Source: JAKVAV01 sp047633195
Lineage (GTDB): Bacteria; Bacteroidota; Bacteroidia; Flavobacteriales_D; Cryomorphaceae
Length of the DNA: 64,000 nt
NCBI GenBank assembly: GCA_047633195.1
Contig: JBLIEU010000005.1
Coordinates: 51,646 to 115,645 of the forward strand
Reading direction: 5' to 3'
Each line of letters begins with the position of its first letter. The stretch's first letter is position 1. Below the pieces are notes generated by a model. It ran no database searches, had not been told where the DNA came from, and worked only from the letters and a program-made list of their open reading frames with translations. A program made the position numbers and the translations under genes. Shown here in pieces: positions 25,386-34,314 of the stretch.

Positions 25386-27563
25386 CTAGTTCGCTACTTC
25401 GCTCATAAATTTAATTCGTATCAAGCGAAGCTGCTCTTCGGTATAGTCGCCATCAAACTCGTCGTATGCCGCTCCGATTTTGTCCGATTCGGCTTCCAAG
25501 AAATAGTCGTAGACCTCTTGTTGCTCCTCTTCATCAAACATATCGTTCAGGTAGTAATCAATATTTATTTTTGTTCCTGAACCTACGATCGCTTCAATTT
25601 CGTCGATCACGTCATTCATTTCTTTGCCCTTGGCTCTCGCGATGTCCTCAAGAGGTAGTTTGCGGTCAATGTTTTGGATGATATGCACTTTCAGCCCCGA
25701 CTTGTTGACGATCGATTTCACTACCAAATCTTGGGCTCTATCTATTTCATTTTCATCAACATAGCGTTTTATGAGGTCTAAGAATGGAGCCCCAAACTTG
25801 CGAGCTTTCCCCGCACCTACACCTACTATATTGGTAAGTTCTTCGGTGGTGATGGGATATTGACCCGCCATTTCCTGTAAAGATGCTTCTTGAAAAAGCA
25901 CATATTCTGGCAGCTCTTTTTTCTTGCTGATCTCTTTTCTAAGAGAGATCAACATTTTGTAAAGTCTATCGTCCATGGCACCTTTTCCTCCGCCATCTGA
26001 GACATCATCCACACCGCTGTAGTCATTTTCCTTAATCAGCTCAATGGAAAAAGGCTTCTTGATAAAATCTTCACCTTTTTCGGTGAGTTTCAGAATTCCG
26101 TAAGTCTCTATTTCCTTCGATAGCAGACTTCGAATAGTGGATTGTCTGATGACAGCATTCCAGAATTTCTCATCTTGGTCTTGCCCAGCACCAAAACACT
26201 CAAGTCCATCGTCCTTGTATGTTTTTACCTCTACCGTTTCATTTCCCACCATAATATTGATGAGGTGGCTGGCCTTATGGCGCTGTTTTGATTCTTTGAC
26301 GCATTCCAATAGTTGTTTGATCTGATCTTTTCCCTCAAAACGTTCTTTTGGATGGCGACAGTTATCGCACATTTCCTCGCAACCATCAGAATCAAACTCT
26401 TCACCGAAGTAGTGAAGTACAAATTTTCTACGACAGAGACTGGTTTCGGAATAGGAGACTATTTCTTGCAAAAGCTGTTTCCCGATTTCCATCTCTGAAA
26501 CGTGTTTGCCCTGAAGAAACTTCTCCAGTTTTTCAATATCCTTATAGCTATAGAAGGCTAGACAATGACCTTCGCCTCCATCACGGCCAGCGCGTCCAGT
26601 CTCTTGGTAATAACTCTCGATGCTCTTCGGGATATCGTGATGAATAACGAAACGCACATCGGGTTTGTCAATACCCATCCCGAAAGCGATGGTTGCTACA
26701 ATCACATCGGCATTGCCATTTAGAAAAGAGTCTTGGTGCCTGGATCGCATACCTGCGTCCATACCAGCATGATAGGGAAGGGCGTTGATGCCATTCACTT
26801 TTAAGGATTCAGCAACCTCCTCAACTTTTTTTCGGCTCAGGCAGTATATAATTCCAGACTTTCCAGGTCTGGATTTTACAAACTTGATGATTTCTCGAAC
26901 GACGTCTTTTTTGGGTCGTACCTCATAGTACAGGTTCGGCCTGTTGAAAGAATCTAAGAAGACCTTTGTATCAATCATCCCAAGATTCTTCTGAATATCT
27001 TGCTGTACTTTCGGTGTGGCAGTGGCCGTAAGTGCAATAATCGGAACGTCGGCAATTTCTTCAATGATCGCCCTTAGCCTCCTGTATTCTGGCCTAAAGT
27101 CATGGCCCCATTCGGATATGCAATGGGCCTCGTCAATGGCAAAGAAGGAAACGTTAGCCCCTTGCAAGAACTCAATGTAGTCGGCCTTTGTCAAACTTTC
27201 AGGAGCCATGTAGAGGAGCTTAGTGGCACCGCTCATTACATCTTCTTTCACTTTCAGAATATCTGATTTATTCAAAGATGAATTTAAAAAGTGAGCAATA
27301 CCCTCATTCTCGCTTGTGCCACGAATGGCATCTACCTGATTCTTCATCAGGGCTATAAGAGGTGAGACGACGATGGCAGTTCCTTCTTTCATTAATGCTG
27401 GAAGCTGATAGCAAAGCGATTTGCCTCCTCCCGTCGGCATGATGACGAAGGTGTGATTACCATTTAATACGTTCTCGATGATTTTTTCTTGTTGCCCTTT
27501 GAAAGACGAGAATCCAAAATATTTGGTCAACGCCTCTTTCGGCGAAATTAATTCTGTTAACAT
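25386..27563 (-). CDS. recQ: ATP-dependent DNA helicase RecQ
   Basis: A 725-residue 3'-5' DNA helicase for repair and recombination. Walker A PTGGGKS is at 43-49, DEAH at 144-147 with the aromatic-rich CISEWGHDFR after it, and helicase motif VI as YQETGRAGRDG near 325-335. A RecQ C-terminal zinc site (Cys residues in CRRKFVLHYFGEEF and GCEEMCDNC, about 378-402) is present, followed by a winged-helix region and an HRDC-like segment (LFQEASLQEMAGQYPITTEE, about 567-586). The C-terminal tail (after about 620) is longer than in E. coli RecQ (609 residues), typical of the Bacteroidota form. Confidence 0.97.
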   Translation of the reverse strand: MLTELISPKEALTKYFGFSSFKGQQEKIIENVLNGNHTFVIMPTGGGKSLCYQLPALMKEGTAIVVSPLIALMKNQVDAIRGTSENEGIAHFLNSSLNKSDILKVKEDVMSGATKLLYMAPESLTKADYIEFLQGANVSFFAIDEAHCISEWGHDFRPEYRRLRAIIEEIADVPIIALTATATPKVQQDIQKNLGMIDTKVFLDSFNRPNLYYEVRPKKDVVREIIKFVKSRPGKSGIIYCLSRKKVEEVAESLKVNGINALPYHAGMDAGMRSRHQDSFLNGNADVIVATIAFGMGIDKPDVRFVIHHDIPKSIESYYQETGRAGRDGGEGHCLAFYSYKDIEKLEKFLQGKHVSEMEIGKQLLQEIVSYSETSLCRRKFVLHYFGEEFDSDGCEEMCDNCRHPKERFEGKDQIKQLLECVKESKQRHKASHLINIMVGNETVEVKTYKDDGLECFGAGQDQDEKFWNAVIRQSTIRSLLSKEIETYGILKLTEKGEDFIKKPFSIELIKENDYSGVDDVSDGGGKGAMDDRLYKMLISLRKEISKKKELPEYVLFQEASLQEMAGQYPITTEELTNIVGVGAGKARKFGAPFLDLIKRYVDENEIDRAQDLVVKSIVNKSGLKVHIIQNIDRKLPLEDIARAKGKEMNDVIDEIEAIVGSGTKINIDYYLNDMFDEEEQQEVYDYFLEAESDKIGAAYDEFDGDYTEEQLRLIRIKFMSEVAN

Positions 27564-28047
27564 TTCCAGATCTTCAGTTTACCCTTGAGTACTTCTTTCC
27601 GCACTTGTATGTTACAGGGATGTTTATGGATTTTCAATTTACGATAATCGTTGTTAATTAGCAACCCCGTGAAGTAGAATTTTTTGATGAATATTTCAGC
27701 ATTTGAAAAAGAACTGATCAATCCAGTTGCGCGAGTTTAAATCTACGAAAAAAGGCATACGAAGACAGTGAAATATATGAGCCTGAATTCGCTTATTATT
27801 GGAGATTCAGACCGCTTGTAAATAGTGGGTTTTGACAAAAAATGTGAACGTCATTGCGGGCTATTCAAAGTTACTTACTAGGAAGTAAACCGCTGTTTAG
27901 AAGTTGGATACTCAAAGGCTCTCTCATAAATGAGATCTCTTGGATTGACTTAAACTTGATATAACTCGCTATATCAGAGCAAAGACGGCCTGTCCATCGA
28001 ATTTTATGAAAATCTGAATTTCCAAATAATAATCGAATTTAGGTGAT
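27564..28047. other. divergent intergenic region, recQ-tatC
   Basis: About 500 bases, AT-rich, the longest gap in the window. No frame above about 20 codons with a start was noted. It holds two short inverted repeats (TCTCAT-AA-ATGAGA at 27922-27935; GATATA-ACTCGC-TATATC at 27958-27975) and the tatC promoter element just beyond it. No RNA gene was recognised. Confidence 0.5.
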
Positions 28048-28055
28048 TAGCTTTG
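28048..28055 (+). promoter_or_regulatory. -7 promoter element of tatC
   Basis: TAGCTTTG matches TAnnTTTG; a start near 28062 gives a leader of about 20 bases before ATG 28084. Confidence 0.45.
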
Positions 28056-28083
28056 CATTTTAGGTAAAAACTTAATAGAAGAG

Positions 28084-28896
28084 ATGGCTGACCCCAATCA
28101 GATGACATTTCTGCAGCACCTCGAAGAGCTGAGGTGGCGACTTATAAAAGCGTTTGTAGCCATTTTTGCATTTGGCGCGATTGCCTTTGTGTTCAAAAGT
28201 TTTGTCTTTGATGTATTGATTTTTGCACCCAAAAGCCCCGACTTTATCACGTATCGCTTTTTTTGTTACATGTCCAATTTGATTGGTTTGGACGATAGCC
28301 TCTGCCTTGCTTCCTCTTTTGAGTTGCAGAATATCACGATGAGCGGGCAATTTACCTCCCACATTTTGGTCTCCATGGTGCTGGGCTTCATCGTTGCTTT
28401 TCCCTACGTTTTCTTTCAAGTTTGGGCTTTTATAATGCCTGGCCTTAGCGGAAACGAAAAATCTACAGCAAGAGGAGCGGTTGTCGCTACTTCGCTTCTG
28501 TTTCTGCTCGGTGTAAGTTTTGGCTATTTTCTTATTTCCCCTCTTTCAGTGCAATTTTTAGGCGGATATACCGTAAGCGATCAGGTGGATAATATTATAG
28601 CCCTAAACTCATTTATAACTACGGTCACCATGACCACTCTTTCAGGTGGGCTAGTATTCCAGTTGCCTGTGGTGATTTTCTTTCTGGCCAAGCTCGGACT
28701 AGTTACTCCCGAGAGCCTCAAAAAATACCGCAAACACGCTTTCGTGGGAGTTCTAGTGTTGAGCGCAATTATCACTCCGCCAGACGTTACGAGTCAGATA
28801 TTGGTAACTTTACCTTTGATGGTGCTTTACGAATTAAGTATCCATATAGCCAGAGTTGTCGTTAGAAAAAATAAGAAGGAGTCGGTTGCATCCTGA
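28084..28896 (+). CDS. tatC: Sec-independent protein translocase TatC
   Basis: A 270-residue inner-membrane core of the twin-arginine translocase, which recognises the twin-arginine signal of folded substrates. The N-terminal FLQHLEELRWRLIKAF (9-24) with the conserved Glu-Leu-Arg is diagnostic. Six hydrophobic segments follow, with the FPYVFFQVWAFIMPGL region (about 101-116) and the late AIITPPDVTSQILVTLPLMV (about 226-245) both typical of TatC. No tatA/B lies next to it. The following DUF5686 gene begins 17 bases downstream and may be cotranscribed. Confidence 0.97.
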   Translation: MADPNQMTFLQHLEELRWRLIKAFVAIFAFGAIAFVFKSFVFDVLIFAPKSPDFITYRFFCYMSNLIGLDDSLCLASSFELQNITMSGQFTSHILVSMVLGFIVAFPYVFFQVWAFIMPGLSGNEKSTARGAVVATSLLFLLGVSFGYFLISPLSVQFLGGYTVSDQVDNIIALNSFITTVTMTTLSGGLVFQLPVVIFFLAKLGLVTPESLKKYRKHAFVGVLVLSAIITPPDVTSQILVTLPLMVLYELSIHIARVVVRKNKKESVAS

Positions 28897-28913
28897 TCAA
28901 TCGCCCTTTTGTT

Positions 28914-31421
28914 ATGAAGCACTCCATTGCCTCCATACCGTTTTTGAAAAGTAAGAGGGTATTCTTATTCTTACTTGCCCTTTTTCTGCTTCCCGTATTT
29001 TCCTTTGCCCAAAGGACAATCGTTTATGGAAAGGTGTTCGACGCAGAAACGAAGGAGTCTCTTCCTTTTGTTAATGTAGCATTCAAAGGAAGTAAGGTTG
29101 GAACCACCACAGATCTAGATGGGAATTACCGTCTCGAAACTTACTATGCCGAAGACTCTTTGATGTCTTCTTTTGTAGGGTATAAGCCACTGGCATTTCG
29201 GATTATAATAGACGAGAGCCAGAAAATAGATTTTCCTTTGGCAAAGGGTTCCGTTAGCTTAGGTGAAGTAATCATTAACGCTAAGGACTTCGAAAACCCA
29301 GCCCATGTCATTCTTAAAAAGATCATTAAAAACAAGAAGGTCAACAACAGAGAGAAACTAGACTCTTATCAATACGAAACTTACAACAAAATCGAGTTTG
29401 ATCTCAATAACCTTTCCGACAAATTCAAAGAACGAAAGCTATTTAAGTCCTTCGATTTCATCTTTGACAATATTGATTCTACGGGAGAAAAAGTGACCCT
29501 TCCCTTTTTTATGACCGAAACCTTGAGCGATTACTACTACCAAAGAAATCCAAAGGGTAGAAAAGAGATCATTCACGCTACGAAGGTTTCGGGGATCAAC
29601 AACGAAAGTATCTCGCAATTTCTCGGTCAGATGTACCAAGATGTGAACATCTATCAAAACTCGCTGAGCCTTTTTGGGAAAAACTTCGTGAGTCCTATTT
29701 CTGATTATGGTTTGGTTTTTTACAAGTACTACTTGGTCGATAGCACATACATTGATAATAAGTGGTGTTACCGATTGGATTTTCTCCCTAAAAATGAGAG
29801 CGAGCTCGTTTTTGAAGGGCATTTTTGGGTGAATGATACCACCTATGCCATCAAAGAAATTGACGCGACTATTTTGCCTTCGGCCAATATCAACTTCATC
29901 ACCGATCTGCAAGTGAGGCATCAATACGATGAGGTAGAGCCCGAAGTTTGGATGTTGAAACGCGAAGAACTCTTGGCTGACTTTAGCCTGCTAGATTCCG
30001 AAATGGGCTTCTATGGAAAGAAGATGACCACCTACAAGGACTTTGTGATCAACAAGCCAAAAGACACTGAATTTTACAGTGGTGCCGAGAATGTCATTGT
30101 AGAAACGGAGATCAATGCTTTAGAAGAGTCTTACTGGAAAGAAAACAGACACGAGGTAATATCGGACGACCAGCAGGCCATTTACGATATGGTAGATAGC
30201 CTAAAGACCAATAAGGTCTTTATGACTTACGTCGATATTATCAATTTCTTCTTTCAAGGATATTGGGTAGATGGTAAAGTGGAATGGGGTCCCGTGTTTA
30301 CGTTTTTGAGTTACAATACTGTCGAAGGCTTAAGGCCAAAATTTGGTTTACGAACCTCCAATGATTTTAGCACCAGACTGAAGCTGGAAGGTTATGTGGC
30401 CTACGGTACCAGAGACGAACGATTCAAATACATGGTAGGAGGAACGTATTTTCTGAGCAAAAAGCCGCGTCAAACTGTGGGGGCCTATTTTTCCGAAGAT
30501 TATGAACTCATTGGCCAGGTGCCCAATTATTTTTCACGAGATCACTTCATCCAAATACTGACCGTGCGGAATCCACAGGACAGACTTGTTTTAAACAAAC
30601 AGGCGCGTGTTTTCACAGAAAGAGTATGGTTTAACGGGTTCTCCACTCTCTTGGAATTTCGGCGCAGGGAGATGTCATCAGCAGGAGATTGGAATTTTGA
30701 GCGGAATGAGGATATTGGCGGAGAGACCCAATTAGTTGATGTCACTAATATCGTCAGTTCAGAGATTTCGCTGGGCTTTCGTTTCGCTTTCCGCGAAAAT
30801 TTCGTGGAGGGCGAATTCGAGAGGATTTCTTTAGGCAGTAATTGGCCTATTATAAACGTTAGAGTAGATTTTGGTTTGAAGGGAGTTATAGGAAGCGACT
30901 ATGAATACCAGAAGTTGACGCTGACTGCGACAGACAAAATTCCCGCTGGGCCTTTCGGAACTATGAGGTACTCTTTGGAAGCAGGGAAAACATGGCAAGC
31001 TCTTCCTTACCCGCTGCAGTTCGTGCATTCGGGTAATGAAAGTTTCTTTTACAATAGTGAGGCTTTTAATACAATGAACTTTTTCGAATTCGTGAGTGAT
31101 CGATACGTTTCTATGCGGGCTGAACACCATTTCGAGGGTTTTTTCTTCAACAAGATTCCGCTCTTTAAGAAGTTGAAGTGGAGAGAGATCATTGGGGTCA
31201 ACGGAATTTACGGAGCCTTTGACGAGTCAAATACCAGCGAGTTGGTTTTACCCGACCGCACCTTTACTTTTGCTGATGGTATTCCATTTGCCGAAGCTTA
31301 TGTCGGAGTTGAAAACATCTTTCGGTTTTTTAGAGTCGACGCCGTGTGGAGATTAACCTACCTTAACAATCCCAATGCGCCAAAATTTGGCTTACTTCTT
31401 GGATTCGACATTCAATTCTAG
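28914..31421 (+). CDS. DUF5686 / carboxypeptidase-regulatory-like outer-membrane protein
   Basis: An 835-residue exported protein. A signal peptide (about 14-32, ending SFAQ) precedes a CarboxypepD_reg-like beta-sandwich at about 35-118 (VYGKVFDAETKESLPFVNVA, GTTTDLDGNYRLET), then a DUF5686 body. The C-terminal 350 or so residues are rich in alternating aromatic residues and end LGFDIQF, a pattern expected of an outer-membrane barrel whose last residue is Phe. The family is widespread in Bacteroidota and unassigned; envelope function is the inference. It sits between tatC and lptB (6-base gap), hinting at a shared envelope operon. Confidence 0.85.
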   Translation: MKHSIASIPFLKSKRVFLFLLALFLLPVFSFAQRTIVYGKVFDAETKESLPFVNVAFKGSKVGTTTDLDGNYRLETYYAEDSLMSSFVGYKPLAFRIIIDESQKIDFPLAKGSVSLGEVIINAKDFENPAHVILKKIIKNKKVNNREKLDSYQYETYNKIEFDLNNLSDKFKERKLFKSFDFIFDNIDSTGEKVTLPFFMTETLSDYYYQRNPKGRKEIIHATKVSGINNESISQFLGQMYQDVNIYQNSLSLFGKNFVSPISDYGLVFYKYYLVDSTYIDNKWCYRLDFLPKNESELVFEGHFWVNDTTYAIKEIDATILPSANINFITDLQVRHQYDEVEPEVWMLKREELLADFSLLDSEMGFYGKKMTTYKDFVINKPKDTEFYSGAENVIVETEINALEESYWKENRHEVISDDQQAIYDMVDSLKTNKVFMTYVDIINFFFQGYWVDGKVEWGPVFTFLSYNTVEGLRPKFGLRTSNDFSTRLKLEGYVAYGTRDERFKYMVGGTYFLSKKPRQTVGAYFSEDYELIGQVPNYFSRDHFIQILTVRNPQDRLVLNKQARVFTERVWFNGFSTLLEFRRREMSSAGDWNFERNEDIGGETQLVDVTNIVSSEISLGFRFAFRENFVEGEFERISLGSNWPIINVRVDFGLKGVIGSDYEYQKLTLTATDKIPAGPFGTMRYSLEAGKTWQALPYPLQFVHSGNESFFYNSEAFNTMNFFEFVSDRYVSMRAEHHFEGFFFNKIPLFKKLKWREIIGVNGIYGAFDESNTSELVLPDRTFTFADGIPFAEAYVGVENIFRFFRVDAVWRLTYLNNPNAPKFGLLLGFDIQF

Positions 31422-31427
31422 ACTATT

Positions 31428-32162
31428 ATGATCCTTCGAGCTGAAAACCTAGTTAAGAAATACAAGAGTCGCGTAGTGGTAAAAGGCGTATCCGTTCAGG
31501 TAGAGCAAGGCGAAATCGTTGGACTACTTGGGCCTAACGGTGCGGGAAAAACCACCACCTTTTACATGACCGTGGGTTTGGTGCAGCCCAACTCGGGAAA
31601 GATCTTTCTCGACGACGAAGATATTACTCATCGGGCGATGTATGAGCGTGCAAAGCTTGGAGTCGGTTACCTGCCTCAGGAGCCAAGTATTTTTAGAAAG
31701 CTTAGTGTCGAAGACAACGTCAAAGCCGTTTTGGAAATGACTAAGCTCAACAAGAAAGAGCAGTCGGATAAGCTGGAAACGCTAATTGAAGAATTGGGCC
31801 TCGGTCATGTGCGCACCAACCGTGGAGACTTCCTCTCGGGAGGAGAGCGCCGCCGTACCGAAATAGCCCGCGCGTTGGCCACCGACCCAAAGTTTATTTT
31901 GTTGGATGAGCCCTTCGCGGGGGTCGATCCTATTGCTGTGGAAGATATCCAATCTATTGTTGCCCAGCTCAAAACCAAGAACATCGGTATCCTCATTACC
32001 GACCACAATGTTCAGGAAACCCTCTCCATTACCGACAGGGCTTATCTTCTTTTCGAAGGAAATATCCTCAAATCTGGAACCGCCGAAGAACTGGCTTCAG
32101 ATGAGCAGGTAAGAAAGGTGTATTTGGGTAAGAATTTTGAATTGAGGAAGAAAGTGCTTTAA
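31428..32162 (+). CDS. lptB: LPS export ABC transporter ATP-binding protein
   Basis: A 244-residue ATPase that powers lipopolysaccharide extraction from the inner membrane with LptF/G. Walker A GPNGAGKT is at 35-42, the Q-loop in LPQEPSIFRKLSVEDN (82-97), the signature LSGGERRR at 136-143, Walker B FILLDEPFAGVDP at 156-168 and the switch His in LITDHNVQETLSITDRAYLL. The EPSIFRKLSVEDN and FAGVDPIAVEDI stretches are hallmarks of LptB among ABC ATPases. Its stop codon overlaps, on the opposite strand, the stop of purS by 4 bases. Confidence 0.97.
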   Translation: MILRAENLVKKYKSRVVVKGVSVQVEQGEIVGLLGPNGAGKTTTFYMTVGLVQPNSGKIFLDDEDITHRAMYERAKLGVGYLPQEPSIFRKLSVEDNVKAVLEMTKLNKKEQSDKLETLIEELGLGHVRTNRGDFLSGGERRRTEIARALATDPKFILLDEPFAGVDPIAVEDIQSIVAQLKTKNIGILITDHNVQETLSITDRAYLLFEGNILKSGTAEELASDEQVRKVYLGKNFELRKKVL

Positions 32163-32419
32163 GCCATCTCCCGCTCTGCCAACTGAAAAGAGTACTTCTC
32201 CATAATCTGATTGGCCAACAGCTTCTTGCATGCAGCCTCTACTTTTTCTTCAGCTTCTTCTTTGCTAGTTGCGCTCACTTGCAGACATATGTGCTTGCCG
32301 ATTCTCACGTTGGTGATTTCTTCCAAGCCTAAGTTTTTCATGCTCGCGGTCACAGCTTTTCCTTGCGGGTCTAGTAATGCGTCGAGGGGCATAATGTCAA
32401 TTTCGGCAGTAAATTCCAT
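32159..32419 (-). CDS. purS: phosphoribosylformylglycinamidine synthase subunit PurS-like
   Basis: An 86-residue protein starting MEFTAEIDIMPLDALLDPQG, the conserved opening of PurS, followed by KNLGLEEITNVRIGKHICLQ and EEKVEAACKKLLANQIME. PurS is the small structural subunit that bridges PurL and PurQ in purine biosynthesis. The ATG at 32419 is chosen because the product then matches family length; the frame is open further upstream. It follows pssA by 4 bases on the minus strand. No purQ or purL is seen in the window. The stop shares the palindromic TTAA with the lptB stop. Confidence 0.9.
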   Translation of the reverse strand: MEFTAEIDIMPLDALLDPQGKAVTASMKNLGLEEITNVRIGKHICLQVSATSKEEAEEKVEAACKKLLANQIMEKYSFQLAEREMA

Positions 32420-32423
32420 GGCT

Positions 32424-33158
32424 TTATTTCCTAATGAGTGAGATAATAAAATACAAAAGTAAAACAATCGGAATGGATGAAAACCCAAATAGGATAAATA
32501 AGACGGGACCGATTACCATCAAAGCAATTTTAGATTTCTTTTCTCCCGCTTCTCCCGAAAATTTCAACGCCAAAAATGGAATTTCAGAAACCAAGAGAAT
32601 CCCAAGAAGAATTGTGGAAAAATCGACCAATCCCAATGATTCTCTAAAGTAGTTCAAACCATGATTGAGCGGTTCCAATTCAAAGAGTCCTCCAGTGCTT
32701 GCTAAGGCGATACTCACCCAAAAAAGTGCGTTGGCAGGTGTCGGTAAGCCGATAAATCCGGTGGATTGTCGGGTGTCAATATTGAATTTCCCGAGTCGGT
32801 ATGCCGAAAAAGCGGCCATCAAGATGGGGATGAAGAGTGCCAAAGCTTTCCAGCTAAGAACGAATTCTGTCTCAAAGACCCCATTAAACTGAAGTGCCAA
32901 AAAGGCCGGTGCCACCCCAAAGCTTACCATATCGGCCAATGAGTCGAGCTGCTTTCCCAACTCGCCGCTCACGCCTAAAGCTCTGGCAGCCAATCCGTCA
33001 AAGAAATCGAAGCCTGCTCCGGCAAGGATAAGCCAAGCGGCTATTTCAGGCTGATTTTGGGAACAAAAAAACAAAGACAAAACGCCTGACAATAAATTGC
33101 TCAACGTAAGTAAATTGGGAATTTGAGATTTCAAATACATCGACTCAAAATTAACCAT
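32424..33158 (-). CDS. pssA: CDP-diacylglycerol-serine O-phosphatidyltransferase
   Basis: A 244-residue integral membrane enzyme making phosphatidylserine from CDP-diacylglycerol and serine, the precursor of phosphatidylethanolamine. The CDP-alcohol phosphotransferase motif DGxxARx8GxxxDxxxD runs from Asp54 to Asp76 (DGLAAR ... G68 ... D72 ... D76). The openings QIPNLLTLSNLLSGVLSL and several hydrophobic segments fit the class II enzyme. ATG 33158 is preferred over an in-frame upstream extension that would add 92 non-conserved residues and overlap the divergent gene's start. It is 4 bases upstream of purS. Confidence 0.95.
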   Translation of the reverse strand: MVNFESMYLKSQIPNLLTLSNLLSGVLSLFFCSQNQPEIAAWLILAGAGFDFFDGLAARALGVSGELGKQLDSLADMVSFGVAPAFLALQFNGVFETEFVLSWKALALFIPILMAAFSAYRLGKFNIDTRQSTGFIGLPTPANALFWVSIALASTGGLFELEPLNHGLNYFRESLGLVDFSTILLGILLVSEIPFLALKFSGEAGEKKSKIALMVIGPVLFILFGFSSIPIVLLLYFIISLIRK

Positions 33159-33204
33159 TGAAAGTGCAATTTTTTTAGTTGTTTCGTGTTTTACCACGGA
33201 ATTG

Positions 33205-34314
33205 ATGTTTATTTTTCGAATTATGGTTTCTTCCAAGTGGACGCTTCTGGCTTCATGTTCTTTTCTGCTCTGCGTTTTGGCGCAATTGGATTCGCATGCC
33301 CAGACGCGAAAATACAGTAATGAATTCCTGAATATTGGAGTAGGAGCTCGATCACTTGCCATGTCGGGGGCTGGAATTGCCTCTGTAGGAGATGTAACGG
33401 CAGGATACTGGAATCCAGCAGGACTCACCGACATCGAAGCTGATCTCGACGTAGCAGGAATGCACGCCGAGTACTTTGCGGGAATCGCCCAGTACGATTA
33501 CGGTGCTGTTGCCAAAAAAATTGACAGCACTTCCGTTATCGCTCTCTCCGTTATTCGTTTTGGGGTGGATGATATTCCCAATACCACTCAGCTGATCAAT
33601 GCTGACGGCACCTTGAATTACGATAACATCACCTCTTTCTCGGCAGTTGATTATGGGTTTCTCGTCTCATATGCCAAAAAGCTCAAAATTTCAGGGTTGT
33701 CTCTCGGAGCCAATGTGAAAGTCGTTCACCGAATCATCGGAGATTTTGCCTCTAGCTGGGGCTTTGGTCTAGATGCAGGTGTGATTTACCGAAGGGGAAA
33801 CTGGCGCTTTGCCGCAATGGCCCGCGATCTCACTTCCACCTACAACGCATGGAATTACAGTCTGGATGAAGAAACCCAAGAAGTCTTTATCGCCACTGGA
33901 AATGAGCTTCCCGAGAACGGCTTGGAAATCACCCTTCCGCGATTCATCTTCGGCGCCTCTTATAAAAGAGAGCTAGGCAAGTTCGCGCTTCTGGGAGAAA
34001 TCAATGCGGCCCTTACCACAGATGGACAGAGAAATGTATTGATTAGTGCAGAGCCATTGAGCATTGATCCTGTGATGGGAATTGAGGCTAGCTACCTGAA
34101 TATGATCTTTTTAAGAGCGGGAATCGGGAACATCCAAAAGATAAAAACGTTTCAAGGTACTGAGGAATACAGTGTTCAACCCAATATGGGTGTCGGGCTA
34201 AGATTGGGGAACTTCTTCCTCGACTACGCCATCACCGATATAGGGAATACTTCAGAGGCGCTGTATTCTAATGTGTTCAGTTTACGCTTTAGGATATTTA
34301 AGCAAGCTCAGTGA
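33205..34314 (+). CDS. PorV/PorQ-family outer-membrane protein (T9SS, PorV-like)
   Basis: A roughly 370-residue outer-membrane beta-barrel. The signal peptide ends near DSHAQ (about residue 33 from ATG 33205; an ATG at 33223 is an alternative). The mature start RKYSNEFLNIGVGARSLAMS followed by GAGIASVGDVTAGYWNPAGL is diagnostic of the PorV/PorQ family. Known PorV proteins shuttle T9SS cargo from the translocon to the sortase PorU. It overlaps the next gene by 4 bases (GTGA), which is a PorU-type protein, so this is probably the PorV paralogue (PorV2) paired with it. The barrel ends SNVFSLRFRIFKQ. Confidence 0.88.
   Translation: MFIFRIMVSSKWTLLASCSFLLCVLAQLDSHAQTRKYSNEFLNIGVGARSLAMSGAGIASVGDVTAGYWNPAGLTDIEADLDVAGMHAEYFAGIAQYDYGAVAKKIDSTSVIALSVIRFGVDDIPNTTQLINADGTLNYDNITSFSAVDYGFLVSYAKKLKISGLSLGANVKVVHRIIGDFASSWGFGLDAGVIYRRGNWRFAAMARDLTSTYNAWNYSLDEETQEVFIATGNELPENGLEITLPRFIFGASYKRELGKFALLGEINAALTTDGQRNVLISAEPLSIDPVMGIEASYLNMIFLRAGIGNIQKIKTFQGTEEYSVQPNMGVGLRLGNFFLDYAITDIGNTSEALYSNVFSLRFRIFKQAQ

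Noticed and set aside
29439..29924. 161-codon minus-strand frame inside the DUF5686 gene
   Set aside because: Shadow frame of the recognised gene; no independent support.
32420..32488. 23-residue upstream extension of purS
   Set aside because: It lies inside the pssA coding end; the conserved PurS start is at 32419.
33159..33434. 92-residue upstream extension of pssA
   Set aside because: The extension does not resemble PssA, overlaps the divergent PorV-like gene, and the 244-residue product has the expected family length.
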